Shown here: positions 24,713-33,711 of the stretch, piece after piece
Layout: every line of letters starts with the position of its first letter
Numbering within the stretch: the stretch's first letter is position 1
Origin: Bifidobacterium oedipodis
GTDB lineage: Bacteria > Actinomycetota > Actinomycetes > Actinomycetales > Bifidobacteriaceae
Assembly: GCF_012932425.1 (NCBI RefSeq)
Contig: NZ_JAAIII010000002.1
Coordinates: forward strand, 124,001-188,000
Direction: 5' to 3'
DNA length: 64,000 nucleotides
Made by a program: the position numbers and the translations under genes
The notes under the pieces: model-generated
Databases searched by the model: none
What the model saw: the letters and a program-made list of their open reading frames with translations, nothing else
Told to the model about the DNA's origin: nothing

Positions 24713-26080
24713 CTACTTGCCGAGTTTGTCAAGCAGCAGGGCTTCGGTGATCACATTGTTCTTCAAGCCCGGCAGCGAGATGGACTCGTTGGGGCTGTGT
24801 GCATTGGCCTTCGGGTCTTCGGGGCCGGTGACCAGCACCTGAGCCGAGGGGAAGATGCGCTGCAGTTCGGGGATGAAGGGGATCGAACCGCCTTCGCCCT
24901 TGTTGATCGGGGCCACGCCGAAAGCCTCTTCCATAGCTTCGAGCGCGTCCGTAGTGGCCACGGCGTTCGGATCCATAGCCCAGCCCATGCCGTTTTCGCC
25001 ACGTTCGACGCTTACCTCGGCACCAAACGGCGCATGGGAGACAAGGAATGCGGCCAACGCCTCCTGCGCTTCCTCGGGGCGCTGGTTGGGGGCAGTGCGC
25101 AGAGAAAGACGGAAGGTGGTTTCAGGGGCAATCACATTGAAAGATCCCTCCACCGGGTGTGCATCGAAGCCGATCACGGTAACGGACGGCTTGGTCCACA
25201 TGCGGCTGGCCAGAGAGCCGGTGCCGGCGAAACGGTAGCTTGCCACAGCGCCGGAATCCTCACGCACCGATGCTTCGTCAAGATCGCGCTGCAAACCGCC
25301 GATCGGCTCTTCGGCGAGCACGCCCGGCACGTTGAGATCGCCGTTGGCGTCATACATGGAGGCGACCAGCATGGCCGCCAGCGTGTTGGCGTCGAGAATC
25401 GGGCCGCCGAACTGCCCGGAATGCACCGGATGTTCCAAAGCCTTCACGGTCACGTCCACGCAGGTGTTGCCCCTGAGCGAGGTGGTCAGGGAGGGAATAT
25501 CAGCGGACCAGTTGCCCGAGTCCGCCACGATGATCACATCCGCGTCGAATTCGTCACGATGCGCTTCGATGAACGGGATGAAGCTGGGCGAACCCATCTC
25601 TTCCTCACCTTCGATGAATACCTTGATATTCACCTTCAGATCATCACCAAGAGCCTTAAGCGCGCCGGAATGGATGGCAATGCCGCCACCGTCATCAGCT
25701 GCGCCGCGGCCATACAAACGGTCGCCGATCTGCGTGGCGACGAACGGATCAGTGTTCCATTCGTTCTTGTCGGGCACAGGCTGCACGTCGTGATGCGCAT
25801 ACAGCAGCACAGTGGGGGCTGCCGGATCCACGATCTTCGAGCCGATCACCTCCCATGCGCCGGCGGTGCCGTCTTCGTTGGAGGCCTGCGCAACCTTGGC
25901 GTCGACGCCGACCTTCCTCAGTTCCTCGGCCACGAATTCAGCTGAACGCTTCATATGCTCGGCGGTGATGCCCCGGGCGGATACAGACTGCAGTGCGATC
26001 TTTTCGCGCAGCACCTCCTGAATGCGATCCCAGTCACGCTCCACGCGCAAGCGGATCTCGTCTGCGGCAAGGGATGCCAT
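24713..26080 (-). CDS. M20-family dipeptidase
   Basis: Zinc-dependent aminoacylase/carboxypeptidase-like dipeptidase, probably cytoplasmic, that cuts short peptides. It has 455 residues from the ATG at 26078-26080, with AAGGA upstream. Metal-site motifs are visible: LLYAHHDVQPVP (first His/Asp), YGRGAADDGGGIAIHSGAL (bridging Asp) and FIEGEEEMGSPSF (catalytic and metal Glu). A dimerisation insert sits in the middle. It is divergent from the DUF3043 gene. The substrate cannot be read from sequence. Confidence 0.93.
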   Translation of the reverse strand: MASLAADEIRLRVERDWDRIQEVLREKIALQSVSARGITAEHMKRSAEFVAEELRKVGVDAKVAQASNEDGTAGAWEVIGSKIVDPAAPTVLLYAHHDVQPVPDKNEWNTDPFVATQIGDRLYGRGAADDGGGIAIHSGALKALGDDLKVNIKVFIEGEEEMGSPSFIPFIEAHRDEFDADVIIVADSGNWSADIPSLTTSLRGNTCVDVTVKALEHPVHSGQFGGPILDANTLAAMLVASMYDANGDLNVPGVLAEEPIGGLQRDLDEASVREDSGAVASYRFAGTGSLASRMWTKPSVTVIGFDAHPVEGSFNVIAPETTFRLSLRTAPNQRPEEAQEALAAFLVSHAPFGAEVSVERGENGMGWAMDPNAVATTDALEAMEEAFGVAPINKGEGGSIPFIPELQRIFPSAQVLVTGPEDPKANAHSPNESISLPGLKNNVITEALLLDKLGK

Positions 26081-26167
26081 ATTCAATCCTTCCTCTTGAG
26101 TTTGCGGCGTCATTGCAATGGTTACGCCCCATGAACAAGTGTCTGAACGTCACCGTAACTTTAAAGC

Positions 26168-26806
26168 ATGACATGGAATCCGTTCAAGAAGAACAACGCC
26201 CAGACTTCGAGTGAGCAGTCGGGCAACGCAGCAGCCGAATCGACCGCCAAAACCGCCACCACCGCAGGCAAAGGGCGGCCCACCCCCAAGATGAAGCAGG
26301 CACAGGCCGCCGGCATACGACCGCTGGTGCCGGCCGACCGCAAGGCCAGCGCGAAGGCCGCCAAAGAACGCAGGCGCGAAAAGGAGAACGCCGAATACGA
26401 GGCGATGCAGAAGGGCGATCTCAACCATATGCCCAAGGCCGAGCGTCTGCCGTGGCGTATCTATATCCGCGACTATGTGGATGCCCGCTTCAACCTCGGC
26501 GAATGGTTCATTCCCGTGGCCTTTGCCATTCTGATTCTTTCGATGGTGGCCACCGTGATATTCCCGACGAACATGTGGGTGTCCGCCGGCATGATGGTGC
26601 TGATGTACGGCTATCTGATCGCCGTGATCGTGGATGTGGCACTGATGTGGCGCAAGCTGAAGAAGCTGCTCATCGACAAGTATGGTGAGCATTCCGTGGC
26701 CAAGGGTTCGCGTTCCTTCTCCTATGCGTGGAGCCGTTCCATCCAGCTGCGTCGCTGGAGGCTACCCAAGCCGCGTGAGGCCAAGCGCGGCCACTTCCCG
26801 CAGTGA
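26168..26806 (+). CDS. DUF3043 membrane protein
   Basis: Function unknown; an actinobacterial family. It has 212 residues: a charged, Ala/Lys-rich cytoplasmic N-terminus (~1-110, with GKGRPTPKMKQAQAAG) and two membrane segments (FIPVAFAILILSMVATVIF; MMVLMYGYLIAVIVDVALMW), then a basic tail. The start codon has no clear binding site; TAACTT lies just 6 bases upstream and could be a -10 element, so the message may be leaderless. It is followed by lpd. Confidence 0.85.
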   Translation: MTWNPFKKNNAQTSSEQSGNAAAESTAKTATTAGKGRPTPKMKQAQAAGIRPLVPADRKASAKAAKERRREKENAEYEAMQKGDLNHMPKAERLPWRIYIRDYVDARFNLGEWFIPVAFAILILSMVATVIFPTNMWVSAGMMVLMYGYLIAVIVDVALMWRKLKKLLIDKYGEHSVAKGSRSFSYAWSRSIQLRRWRLPKPREAKRGHFPQ

Positions 26807-26891
26807 TTTTTGGGCGTGCAGCATACCGCATACCACTAAAAACACCGTATAATCTCGCACCCGTGAATCCGTAAGGGCATAAGGAGAAACC

Positions 26892-28391
26892 GTGAGCGAA
26901 CAGTTCGATCTGGCAGTCATCGGTGCCGGTCCCGGCGGATATTCCACAGCATTGAGGGCCGCCCAGCTGGGTTTGAACGTCGCGTTGATCGAACGCGACG
27001 CCACATTGGGCGGCACTTGCTTGAACCGCGGGTGCATTCCCTCCAAGGCTCTGATCACCGCCACCCACACCATCGACACGGTGCATCGTGCGGCCGAACT
27101 CGGCGTTAACACCAGCGTGGACGGCATCGACTTCGGCCGTCTGCGCGACTGGCGCATGCACGTGGTCGATACGATGGTCAAAGGGCTGACCGGCTTGGTG
27201 GCGCATCGTGGCATCACCGTGTTCCGTGCCAATGCCACGTTCAATGCCGCCGCCCCTGTACAGACTGCTGACGGCACCGTTCATAGCGTGCAGTTACTGC
27301 CCTCCCCCGGGCAACACGATGTGTTGCGCTACGTCAAAGCAGGCATCGGCGAGCCAGCTGGCTCTGCCCTGACTATTGAAGCCAAGAATGTGGTGCTTGC
27401 CACCGGTGCCAAACCACGCCCGCTGCCGGGCAATCCGTTCGCCGGCGCACTGATCGACTCCACCCAAGCTTTGGAGCTCGATACCTTCCCCTCCTGCGCA
27501 GTCATCATCGGTGCGGGGGCCATCGCGCTCGAATTCGCATCCATGTGGAACGCCGCAGGCTGCGAGGTTACATTGTTGATCCGTAAGGATCGCGTGCTAT
27601 CGGCATGGGATCGGCGGGCCGCCACCACACTGACCCGCGAGCTCAAGCGCCAGGGCGTTACCATCATCACCAAAACCAACGTCACCCACGTGGATACCGG
27701 TGCCAACCTTGGTGCCACCGTGCATTACACACGCGAAGGCGACACTGCCGAAGCCCAGGTCTTCGGCGAAATCGTGCTGGCCGCCATCGGCCGCGACCCC
27801 ATCAGCGATGCCGCATGGGGCGTTCAGCTTACCGATAGCGGGCATATCGTCACCGATGCGTACGGCCGTGCCAGCGAACCGGGCGTATGGGCCGTGGGCG
27901 ATGCGACGGTGGGCCACGCGCTCGCACATCGAGCCTTCGAACAAGGCATCGTTGTAGCGGAAAGCATCGCCGGCTTGCCTAACGTCGCGCCGGTCAATGA
28001 GTCAAGCGTGCCGCAGATCGTGTTCTCCTCGCCCGAAGCCGCATGCGTCGGGTTGACCGCCGAGCAGGCGAAGGCGAGCGGCGAATTCAGTGACGTGAGC
28101 GAAACCGTCTACCCGATGCTGGCGAACGCGCGCATGCTGATGAGCGGCACGGCCGGCTCAATGACCGTTGTTTCGGGCTGCGATGCCACCGATCCCAACA
28201 CTCCCCTAGTGCTCGGCGTGCACATGGTTGCGCCCGTCGCCTCCGATATCATCGCCGAAGCCGAACAGCTCGTCGGCAATCGTGTGCCGCTCAGCCAAGC
28301 CGCACGGCTGATTCATCCGCATCCGACATTCAGCGAAACCCTCGGCGAAGCGCTGCTCAAAGCCGACGGTCGCCCGCTGCACACGCGCTGA
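26892..28391 (+). CDS. lpd: Dihydrolipoamide dehydrogenase-like flavoprotein
   Basis: FAD- and NAD-dependent disulfide oxidoreductase, 499 residues. FAD site GAGPGGYSTALRAAQLG; redox disulfide GGTCLNRGCIPSKA; NAD-binding VIIGAGAIALEFASMW; FAD motif VWAVGDATVGH; C-terminal catalytic dyad in HPHPTFSETLGEAL. The start is GTG with AAGGAG upstream. No E1, E2 or lipoyl-protein gene is nearby, so the lipoyl partner is unclear; a related disulfide reductase role is possible. Confidence 0.9.
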   Translation: MSEQFDLAVIGAGPGGYSTALRAAQLGLNVALIERDATLGGTCLNRGCIPSKALITATHTIDTVHRAAELGVNTSVDGIDFGRLRDWRMHVVDTMVKGLTGLVAHRGITVFRANATFNAAAPVQTADGTVHSVQLLPSPGQHDVLRYVKAGIGEPAGSALTIEAKNVVLATGAKPRPLPGNPFAGALIDSTQALELDTFPSCAVIIGAGAIALEFASMWNAAGCEVTLLIRKDRVLSAWDRRAATTLTRELKRQGVTIITKTNVTHVDTGANLGATVHYTREGDTAEAQVFGEIVLAAIGRDPISDAAWGVQLTDSGHIVTDAYGRASEPGVWAVGDATVGHALAHRAFEQGIVVAESIAGLPNVAPVNESSVPQIVFSSPEAACVGLTAEQAKASGEFSDVSETVYPMLANARMLMSGTAGSMTVVSGCDATDPNTPLVLGVHMVAPVASDIIAEAEQLVGNRVPLSQAARLIHPHPTFSETLGEALLKADGRPLHTR

Positions 28392-28431
28392 GTCGAATAT
28401 GCCGACGAGACAACCCACGTCGATAACATCT

Positions 28432-28475
28432 CAGGTGCGCTAAGACGCGCGATACTGCGGACCAGCGCACCTGAT
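28432..28475 (+). other. Inverted repeat between lpd and DUF4191 gene
   Basis: TCAGGTGCGCT (28432-28442) and AGCGCACCTGA (28465-28475) are perfect inverse copies 22 bases apart. No T-run follows; TAGTAT just downstream could be a -10 for the next gene. It may end lpd transcription or be an operator. Confidence 0.5.
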
Positions 28476-28518
28476 AGTATGGTTGGCCAGTGTGTTCGTT
28501 TGAGATAAAGGAAGTTTG

Positions 28519-29295
28519 ATGGCAGACGAGAAGCCGAAGAAGCAAAGCACTATCAAGCAGATCATCCGAATCTACCAGTACACCGCCAAGGAAGACAAGG
28601 TGCTGCCGGCGCTGTTGGCCGGCGCATTCCTGCTGCCTGTGGTTCTTGAAGTGGTGCTGGGCCTGGTGTTCAAGTGGGGCGTGATCACCTGGATTTTCAC
28701 CGTCATCACCGCCATCATGCTGGGCCTGCTGCTGGCCACCATCGTGCTTACCCGCCGTGCCGACATGGTCGGATACAAGCAGATCGAAGGCAAGCCGGGT
28801 GCCGCCATCGGTGTGCTGGGCAATATGAACAAGGCCGGCTTCGTCTTCCCGCAGGAGCCGGTATGGGTCGATCCGAAAACCAAGGATGCGATTTGGCGTG
28901 GCACTTCGATCAACGGCATCTATCTGATTGGTGAAGGCGAATATGGTCGCATCATGAGGGCCATGGATCGCCAGGAGCGTGAGATCAAGGGCGTGACCGC
29001 CGGTTCGTCTATTCCCGTGTATCGCATTGCCGTGGGCCGTGGCCCCAAGCAGGTCGCCCTCAAAGATGTGCGCAAGGCCGTGACCCGTGCCAAGAGCTAT
29101 CTGCCGACTGACCACAAGAATCCGCTGATCGCCAAGATTCACCCGCGTCGTCGCTTCCTGCTGACCAAGTCCGAGCAGGACACCCTGAACGATCGTCTGC
29201 GCACGCTGCAGGCTAAGAGGGGCTACGCCGTTCCCAAGGGTATCGATCCGACGCACCCGCAGCGTGTCTCCCGTCGTGCGATGCGCGGCCGCTGA
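28519..29295 (+). CDS. DUF4191 membrane protein
   Basis: Function unknown; an actinobacterial family usually near lipoate or glutamine synthetase genes. It has 258 residues from the ATG at 28519, with AAAGGAAG upstream. Two membrane segments (LPALLAGAFLLPVVLEVVLG; GVITWIFTVITAIMLGLLLA) precede a large cytoplasmic, basic C-terminal domain including VLGNMNKAGFVF and a tail rich in Arg (SRRAMRGR). It lies upstream of glnA, with a terminator between. Confidence 0.88.
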   Translation: MADEKPKKQSTIKQIIRIYQYTAKEDKVLPALLAGAFLLPVVLEVVLGLVFKWGVITWIFTVITAIMLGLLLATIVLTRRADMVGYKQIEGKPGAAIGVLGNMNKAGFVFPQEPVWVDPKTKDAIWRGTSINGIYLIGEGEYGRIMRAMDRQEREIKGVTAGSSIPVYRIAVGRGPKQVALKDVRKAVTRAKSYLPTDHKNPLIAKIHPRRRFLLTKSEQDTLNDRLRTLQAKRGYAVPKGIDPTHPQRVSRRAMRGR

Positions 29296-29323
29296 TTCGC
29301 CGGGAATCTCTCACCTGTATCTC

Positions 29324-29360
29324 AAGGCCTTGAGTCCTTTGAAGGATTCGGGGCCTTTCT
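29324..29360 (+). terminator. Terminator after DUF4191 gene
   Basis: AAGGCC (29324-29329) pairs with GGCCTT (29352-29357), with inner TCC/GGA pairing, followed by TCTTTAT. It is 28 bases past the stop codon. Confidence 0.7.
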
Positions 29361-29575
29361 TTATGTGCGCTGACGTGTATTGACGTGTGCTGTTACCTGC
29401 ATCTGCTTGGCATACGTTGGGTTCGGTCGAATCCTCCAAGTTCATCTGCCGGAAGCAAATCGGCAACCTTGGGTGCCATGAAGCGAAATTGTCCACGTTA
29501 CGGACGTACCAATAGCCCCACCAATATCCAACATTACGAATGTTTCGGCGGAATACTGCGGATTATGCACCTTGC

Positions 29576-29602
29576 ACAACCAATACGAAACATTCTCGTA
29601 AC
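29576..29602 (+). promoter_or_regulatory. Candidate GlnR-type operator before glnA
   Basis: The segment acAAC-N6-GAAAC-N6-GTAAC fits the alternating GTnAC/GAAAC, 6-base-spaced pattern bound by GlnR in streptomycetes. A related inverse element, ATTACGAATGTTTC, lies at 29533-29546. Both precede glnA, the classic GlnR target. The 29361-29674 gap holds nothing else I can name. Confidence 0.45.
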
Positions 29603-29674
29603 CCAAATTTCGAGCCCGCGAAACGCACGATTTTATGCTTGTCTTTCGTAAGTTCTCATGAAAGGAGCGGTCCC

Positions 29675-31111
29675 GTGACCGAACTCAAGTCCAAGGAAGA
29701 CGCCGAGGCCCTGATCAATCAGGAAGGCATCGAATATGTCTCCATCCGTTTCACCGATCTGATCGGCGTTCAGCAGCACTTCACCGTGCCGGCCAGCGAA
29801 TTCCTGAAGGATGCCTTCAACGAGGGCATGCCGTTCGACGGTTCCTCCGTTCAGGGCTTCCAGGCCATCAACGAATCCGATATGAAGCTGGTGCCGGATA
29901 TCACCACCGCTTTCGTCGATCCGTTCCGCAAGCACAAGACCCTCGACGTGGCCTTCTCCATCGTCGACCCGCTGACCGACGAGCCCTATTCTCGTGATCC
30001 TCGTCAGGTCGCCGGCAAGGCTGAGGCCTACCTGAAGTCCACCGGTATCGCTGACACCGCCTCCTTCGCCCCCGAAGCCGAGTTCTTCATCTTCGACAAG
30101 GTGCGTTTCGAGAACTCCATGCAGCGTTCCTTCTACGAGGTCGACTCCATCGAAGCCCCGTGGAACTCCGGTGTGGACACCGAAGACGACGGCACCCCGA
30201 ACATCGGCTTCAAGAACCGCGTCAAGCGCGGCTACTTCCCGGTTCCCCCGATCGACCACACCCAGGATCTGCGCGACGACATGGTCGCCAACCTGCAGAA
30301 GGTCGGCCTGATCCTCGAGCGTTCCCACCACGAGGTCGCCGGCGCTGGCCAGCAGGAGATCAACTACCGCTTCAACTCCCTGCAGCACGCAGGCGATGAC
30401 CTGATGAAGTACAAGTACGTGGTGCACGAGACCGCCGCCCTGGCTGGCAAGTCCGCCACCTTCATGCCCAAGCCCATGGCTGGCGACAACGGCACCGGCA
30501 TGCACTGCCACCAGTCCCTGTGGAAGGACGGCAAGCCGCTGTTCTACGATGAGAAGGGCTACGCTGGCCTGTCTGATCTGGCCCGCTGGTACATCGGCGG
30601 CCTGATCAAGCACTCCTCCTCCGTGCTGGCCTTCACCAACCCGTCGCTGAACTCCTACCACCGTCTGGTGCCGGGCTTCGAAGCTCCGGTCAACCTGGTG
30701 TACTCCGCTCGTAACCGTTCTGCCGCCATCCGTATCCCGCTGGCTGGCACTTCCCCGGCTGCCAAGCGTATCGAGTTCCGCGCTCCGGATCCCTCCTGCA
30801 ACCCGTTCCTCGCCTTCTCTGCTCAGCTCATGGCTGGCCTCGACGGTATCCTCAACCACATCGAGCCCCCGGAGCCCGTGGACAAGGATCTCTACGAGCT
30901 GCCGCCGGAAGAGCACGCTGGCATCAAGCAGGTGCCGAGCTCCCTGGCCGAGGCTATGGATGCCCTTGAGGAAGACCACGACTTCCTGACCGCCGGCGAC
31001 GTGTTCACCGACGATCTGATCGAAACCTGGATCGGCCTCAAGCGCGACGAAATCGATCAGGCTCGTCTCTCGCCGACCCCGCTCGAGTACGAGCTCTACT
31101 ACCACATCTGA
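29675..31111 (+). CDS. glnA: Glutamine synthetase type I
   Basis: Makes glutamine from glutamate, ammonia and ATP; the main nitrogen-assimilation enzyme. 478 residues from the GTG at 29675, with AAAGGAG upstream. [19 protein letters not shown] and [10 protein letters not shown] are N-terminal landmarks, [11 protein letters not shown] and [14 protein letters not shown] hold metal and substrate residues, and [20 protein letters not shown] is the ammonia/glutamate site. [10 protein letters not shown] carries the tyrosine adenylylated in GSI-beta enzymes. Codon use is strongly biased, as in highly expressed genes. Confidence 0.97.
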   Translation: MTELKSKEDAEALINQEGIEYVSIRFTDLIGVQQHFTVPASEFLKDAFNEGMPFDGSSVQGFQAINESDMKLVPDITTAFVDPFRKHKTLDVAFSIVDPLTDEPYSRDPRQVAGKAEAYLKSTGIADTASFAPEAEFFIFDKVRFENSMQRSFYEVDSIEAPWNSGVDTEDDGTPNIGFKNRVKRGYFPVPPIDHTQDLRDDMVANLQKVGLILERSHHEVAGAGQQEINYRFNSLQHAGDDLMKYKYVVHETAALAGKSATFMPKPMAGDNGTGMHCHQSLWKDGKPLFYDEKGYAGLSDLARWYIGGLIKHSSSVLAFTNPSLNSYHRLVPGFEAPVNLVYSARNRSAAIRIPLAGTSPAAKRIEFRAPDPSCNPFLAFSAQLMAGLDGILNHIEPPEPVDKDLYELPPEEHAGIKQVPSSLAEAMDALEEDHDFLTAGDVFTDDLIETWIGLKRDEIDQARLSPTPLEYELYYHI

Positions 31112-31120
31112 TAGATGTTA

Positions 31121-31159
31121 GCCTCAAAACGGCGGAATCAAGCCGTTTTGAGGCTTTTT
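31121..31159 (+). terminator. Terminator after glnA
   Basis: GCCTCAAAACGGC (31121-31133) and GCCGTTTTGAGGC (31142-31154) pair perfectly, followed by five T residues. It starts 10 bases after the glnA stop codon. Confidence 0.95.
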
Positions 31160-31164
31160 CTATG

Positions 31165-31259
31165 CGTAAGTACACCCGTTTTACCACCATTGTGGTTCTC
31201 AAAACCTTGTACTACGTGAATCATTCAGTCTCCTTCCGGACAAGGAAGGAGACTTTTCT
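31165..31259 (+). ncRNA. Candidate small RNA ending in an orphan terminator
   Basis: After the glnA terminator come a hairpin (ACCAC-catt-GTGGT, 31183-31196, with outer GTTTT/AAAAC) and a second hairpin GTCTCCTTCC/GGAAGGAGAC (31228-31253) followed by TTTTCT. No ORF lies between the two terminators. This layout fits a short transcript or a backup terminator for glnA. I could not identify a promoter. Confidence 0.3.
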
Positions 31260-31321
31260 ATATCCGTCGCATTTGACGCGACACCTTACGTGCACAGCTT
31301 GACGAAGCTTACCGTTAGCAA

Positions 31322-31348
31322 CAGTTGTCGCAAATCTTGCGACAACTG
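31322..31348. repeat. Perfect 12-bp hairpin
   Basis: CAGTTGTCGCAA (31322-31333) and TTGCGACAACTG (31337-31348) pair across a 3-base loop. No T-run follows on either strand. It lies 39 bases left of the GGCACTT hairpins. Confidence 0.6.
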
Positions 31349-31386
31349 ACATGCTGCCCAACTCCTCGTATTTCGCATGACGCTAT

Positions 31387-31549
31387 CGGCACTTCTTACG
31401 GCTTTTTCTGCGAAAAGTGCCGCCAGCACGTCAATTTGACCTCCTAGGCGGCACTTTTCGTGGAGTTGCCACAAGAAGTGCCGCGTAGACTTCTATTTCG
31501 ATCTGCTCGCGGCACTTCTTGCGGATTATTCCCATAAAAGTGCCGCGAG
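31387..31549. repeat. Three REP-like hairpins with GGCACTT/AAGTGCC stems
   Basis: Three tandem hairpins spaced about 60 bp apart: CGGCACTT/AAGTGCCG (31387-31394, 31415-31422); CTAGGCGGCACTT pairing with AAGTGCCGCGTAG with one mismatch (31444-31456, 31476-31488); CTCGCGGCACTT/AAGTGCCGCGAG (31506-31517, 31538-31549). A fourth copy at 34550-34585 combines features of the first and third. They lie after the ABC-F stop codon. The remaining 31550-31624 shows nothing further. Confidence 0.75.
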
Positions 31550-31624
31550 CCTGCCAAGCTAACAGATATCAACCCGCTTTCAAGTCATAATCAGCATTGA
31601 ATCCACGGGCACAGCCGTAACGAC

Positions 31625-33286
31625 CTACAGGCACTTGTCTAGGAACCAATGGTCGTGGGTGACGATCAGCCAGGCAATGGGGCAATCTTTGAGCACGCGG
31701 GCAAGAGATTGCTTAGACTCCAGATCAAGATGGTTGGTCGGCTCGTCCATGATAATGAACTGCGGCGAAGGCTTGGCCGCCAGCCCCAAGCACAGCAACA
31801 GTTTGCGCAGTTCACCTGGACTCGGCGCTTCGCCAAATAACAGACGATCGGGATCAGCGTTGAGCTGAGCATACGCGGCCAATACGCGCGATTGGTCGAC
31901 AGTCTGGAGCTTGCTTAACCGCGCCAATGCAGCTTTAGCATCATCCGCAGTGGTGTTTTGAGCAATCATCAGCACTGGAATATCAGAGGGAATTTCATCC
32001 AGCATGGCGTCGACCAACGTGGTTTTACCCAATCCATTTGGACCAATCAACGCAATATGATCACGAGGTCCAACCGATAGCGTCGGAATGTATAGACCTT
32101 CCAAACCTGACGAAAGACCGGATTCCGGTGGTTCAATTTGCCAACGACCATCAGGATCAGTCAACAGTCGAGCGCAACGAGCCGGATCCACAGCACAACC
32201 AGCGTCAACGAAATGGTCAGTATCAGATTGCACGTAATCGCCACGCCCACCAATCACCTCAATCACATCGGTCGAACCATATCGAATAATTCCCGAATGT
32301 AATCGAACTAATTCGTTGCGATGCGACGGACTCACATCAAGCCAAATATCGCCGTTATAACGCTTGGCAGCAACCGTGAGACGTTCCGCTTTCTGACGCA
32401 CATCTGCCAATCGCCCATCCAGTTGCCGATACCGTTTAACAGCGGCTCTATCCACATGACCATCATGCAGCCCTTTCTGTGCCGCACGGGCGTCATGATC
32501 CTTGGGATCAATCTTTCTGCCGTTGGATCGCATGGCCAATGTCTTTTGTACATCCGCAAAACGATTGGCTTTCACTGAAGCAAGTCGTTGCATCTCCTGT
32601 TTGGCCGTTTGTAATCGTTTGGCATCATATTCGTTCTGTCGTTCACGTTGTTCGGCGGCTGCGGACCAGCCACTTGGCCAACTTTTCAACACCGTGATAT
32701 TGCGACCAGCCGTATGACGACGCTCGAAACTCACGCATTGAATTGCGATCGTGTCAATCAGTTCCACGTCATGCGAAACCAATAATCCCACGCCTTTGAA
32801 CGATTGCATTGCGTTGATGATGGCGGTCCGCGTGGGCTCATCCACATGATTAGTCGGTTCATCCAACACCAGCACATCAGGACGGGCCGTGAAGGCGCAG
32901 GCCAACTGCAATCGCTTGGCTTCACCTCCTGACAGACTCCCCCACCGCCAGCACCAATCATCGTCAATGCCAAGCGCGGAACGCACCGCAAGCGCTTCAG
33001 GCGACCAGTCGGAGGCAAAATCCTCAAGATTGGCCGGAGGTAAGTCAATATGCTGCGGGCAATAGGCAACCACCAACGATTCCGGAGCCGGCGAAATCGT
33101 GCCTGAATCCGGCCGCAGAGTCCCGATAGCCAATCGCATCAACGTAGTTTTGCCAATACCATTGTCACCGATAATGGCACTCCAACCGATCGGGAATGTG
33201 GCCGAAACATCTTCGAACAGAGGAGTTGGCGCATCGGGGTAGGTATACGACAAATGAGACAGTGTAAGTACTATGGGGCGTGACAT
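31625..33286 (-). CDS. ABC-F family ATPase (possible ribosome protection)
   Basis: 553 residues with two ABC domains and no membrane segments, the ABC-F plan; members act on the ribosome as translation factors or antibiotic-resistance proteins. Domain 1: GDNGIGKTTL, LSGGEAKRLQLA, LVLDEPTNHVDE. A charged linker (~190-330) rich in Lys/Arg/Gln follows. Domain 2: GPNGLGKTTLVDA, a degenerate signature SPGELRKLLLCLG, IIMDEPTNHLDLE. The start ATG (33284-33286) has AAGGAATC upstream, part of which can fold into a hairpin. The leader holds an upstream ORF, as in drug-inducible ABC-F genes. Lower G+C than neighbours suggests transfer. Confidence 0.88.
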   Translation of the reverse strand: MSRPIVLTLSHLSYTYPDAPTPLFEDVSATFPIGWSAIIGDNGIGKTTLMRLAIGTLRPDSGTISPAPESLVVAYCPQHIDLPPANLEDFASDWSPEALAVRSALGIDDDWCWRWGSLSGGEAKRLQLACAFTARPDVLVLDEPTNHVDEPTRTAIINAMQSFKGVGLLVSHDVELIDTIAIQCVSFERRHTAGRNITVLKSWPSGWSAAAEQRERQNEYDAKRLQTAKQEMQRLASVKANRFADVQKTLAMRSNGRKIDPKDHDARAAQKGLHDGHVDRAAVKRYRQLDGRLADVRQKAERLTVAAKRYNGDIWLDVSPSHRNELVRLHSGIIRYGSTDVIEVIGGRGDYVQSDTDHFVDAGCAVDPARCARLLTDPDGRWQIEPPESGLSSGLEGLYIPTLSVGPRDHIALIGPNGLGKTTLVDAMLDEIPSDIPVLMIAQNTTADDAKAALARLSKLQTVDQSRVLAAYAQLNADPDRLLFGEAPSPGELRKLLLCLGLAAKPSPQFIIMDEPTNHLDLESKQSLARVLKDCPIAWLIVTHDHWFLDKCL

Positions 33287-33421
33287 AAGTGATTCCTTGT
33301 ATAACAAGGCGCACTGCCGATATCAACAATACGTTATTGCATACGTAATTGAACCCGATTGGGCGACGGGACAGCGAAAGGCTGGCACGGACGACGCGGC
33401 AGTGCGCCTCAACGTGCACAT
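33287..33421 (-). promoter_or_regulatory. Attenuator-like leader of the ABC-F gene
   Basis: On the minus-strand RNA, GGCGCACTGCCG (33397-33408) can pair perfectly with CGGCAGTGCGCC (33308-33319). The second arm is followed by TTGTTAT and then by the palindrome CCTTGTTATACAAGG (33295-33309), which overlaps the AAGG of the ABC-F binding site and two bases of the long stem. The first arm lies inside a 32-codon upstream ORF. Mutually exclusive folds could therefore link upstream translation to ABC-F expression. Confidence 0.55.
33323..33421 (-). CDS. Putative 32-residue leader peptide of the ABC-F gene
   Basis: ATG at 33419-33421 is preceded by GGGAAAGGGCGG. The peptide begins MCTLRRTAASSVPAF and ends SITYAITYCC. 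Its early codons span the 5' arm of the leader stem, and its stop lies 3 bases before the 3' arm. No function other than regulation is suggested. Real translation is not proven. Confidence 0.4.
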   Translation of the reverse strand: MCTLRRTAASSVPAFRCPVAQSGSITYAITYC

Positions 33422-33711
33422 CCGCCCTTTCCCGTCAACCTATCGAATCACCAATTCGCTTGTCCCTTTCCACGACGTTTCCTCTGGCATATCAAAGAAA
33501 CAAAAACCGTATTCAGTATCAGCATCCCCGCAGACAAGATGATGACTCGCCGTGCCCCCTCCTATGTCACTCACCTAGGCACCAGACACTGGGAAATCCT
33601 CAAATACCGTAATTACGGTAGATATACAAGGATAAATATGGCCAAGCGTCAGCACGGAGAAGACAAAGCCACTACACAGCTCACGTCGCTACCCGCCTTT
33701 ATACCACAATC

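Noticed and set aside
26892-28391. Part of a pyruvate dehydrogenase operon
   Set aside because: No E1, E2 or lipoyl gene lies in the flanks; the gene stands between DUF3043 and DUF4191 genes.
29633-31105. A 490-codon frame on the minus strand
   Set aside because: It is antisense to the strongly biased glnA gene and has no recognisable motifs.
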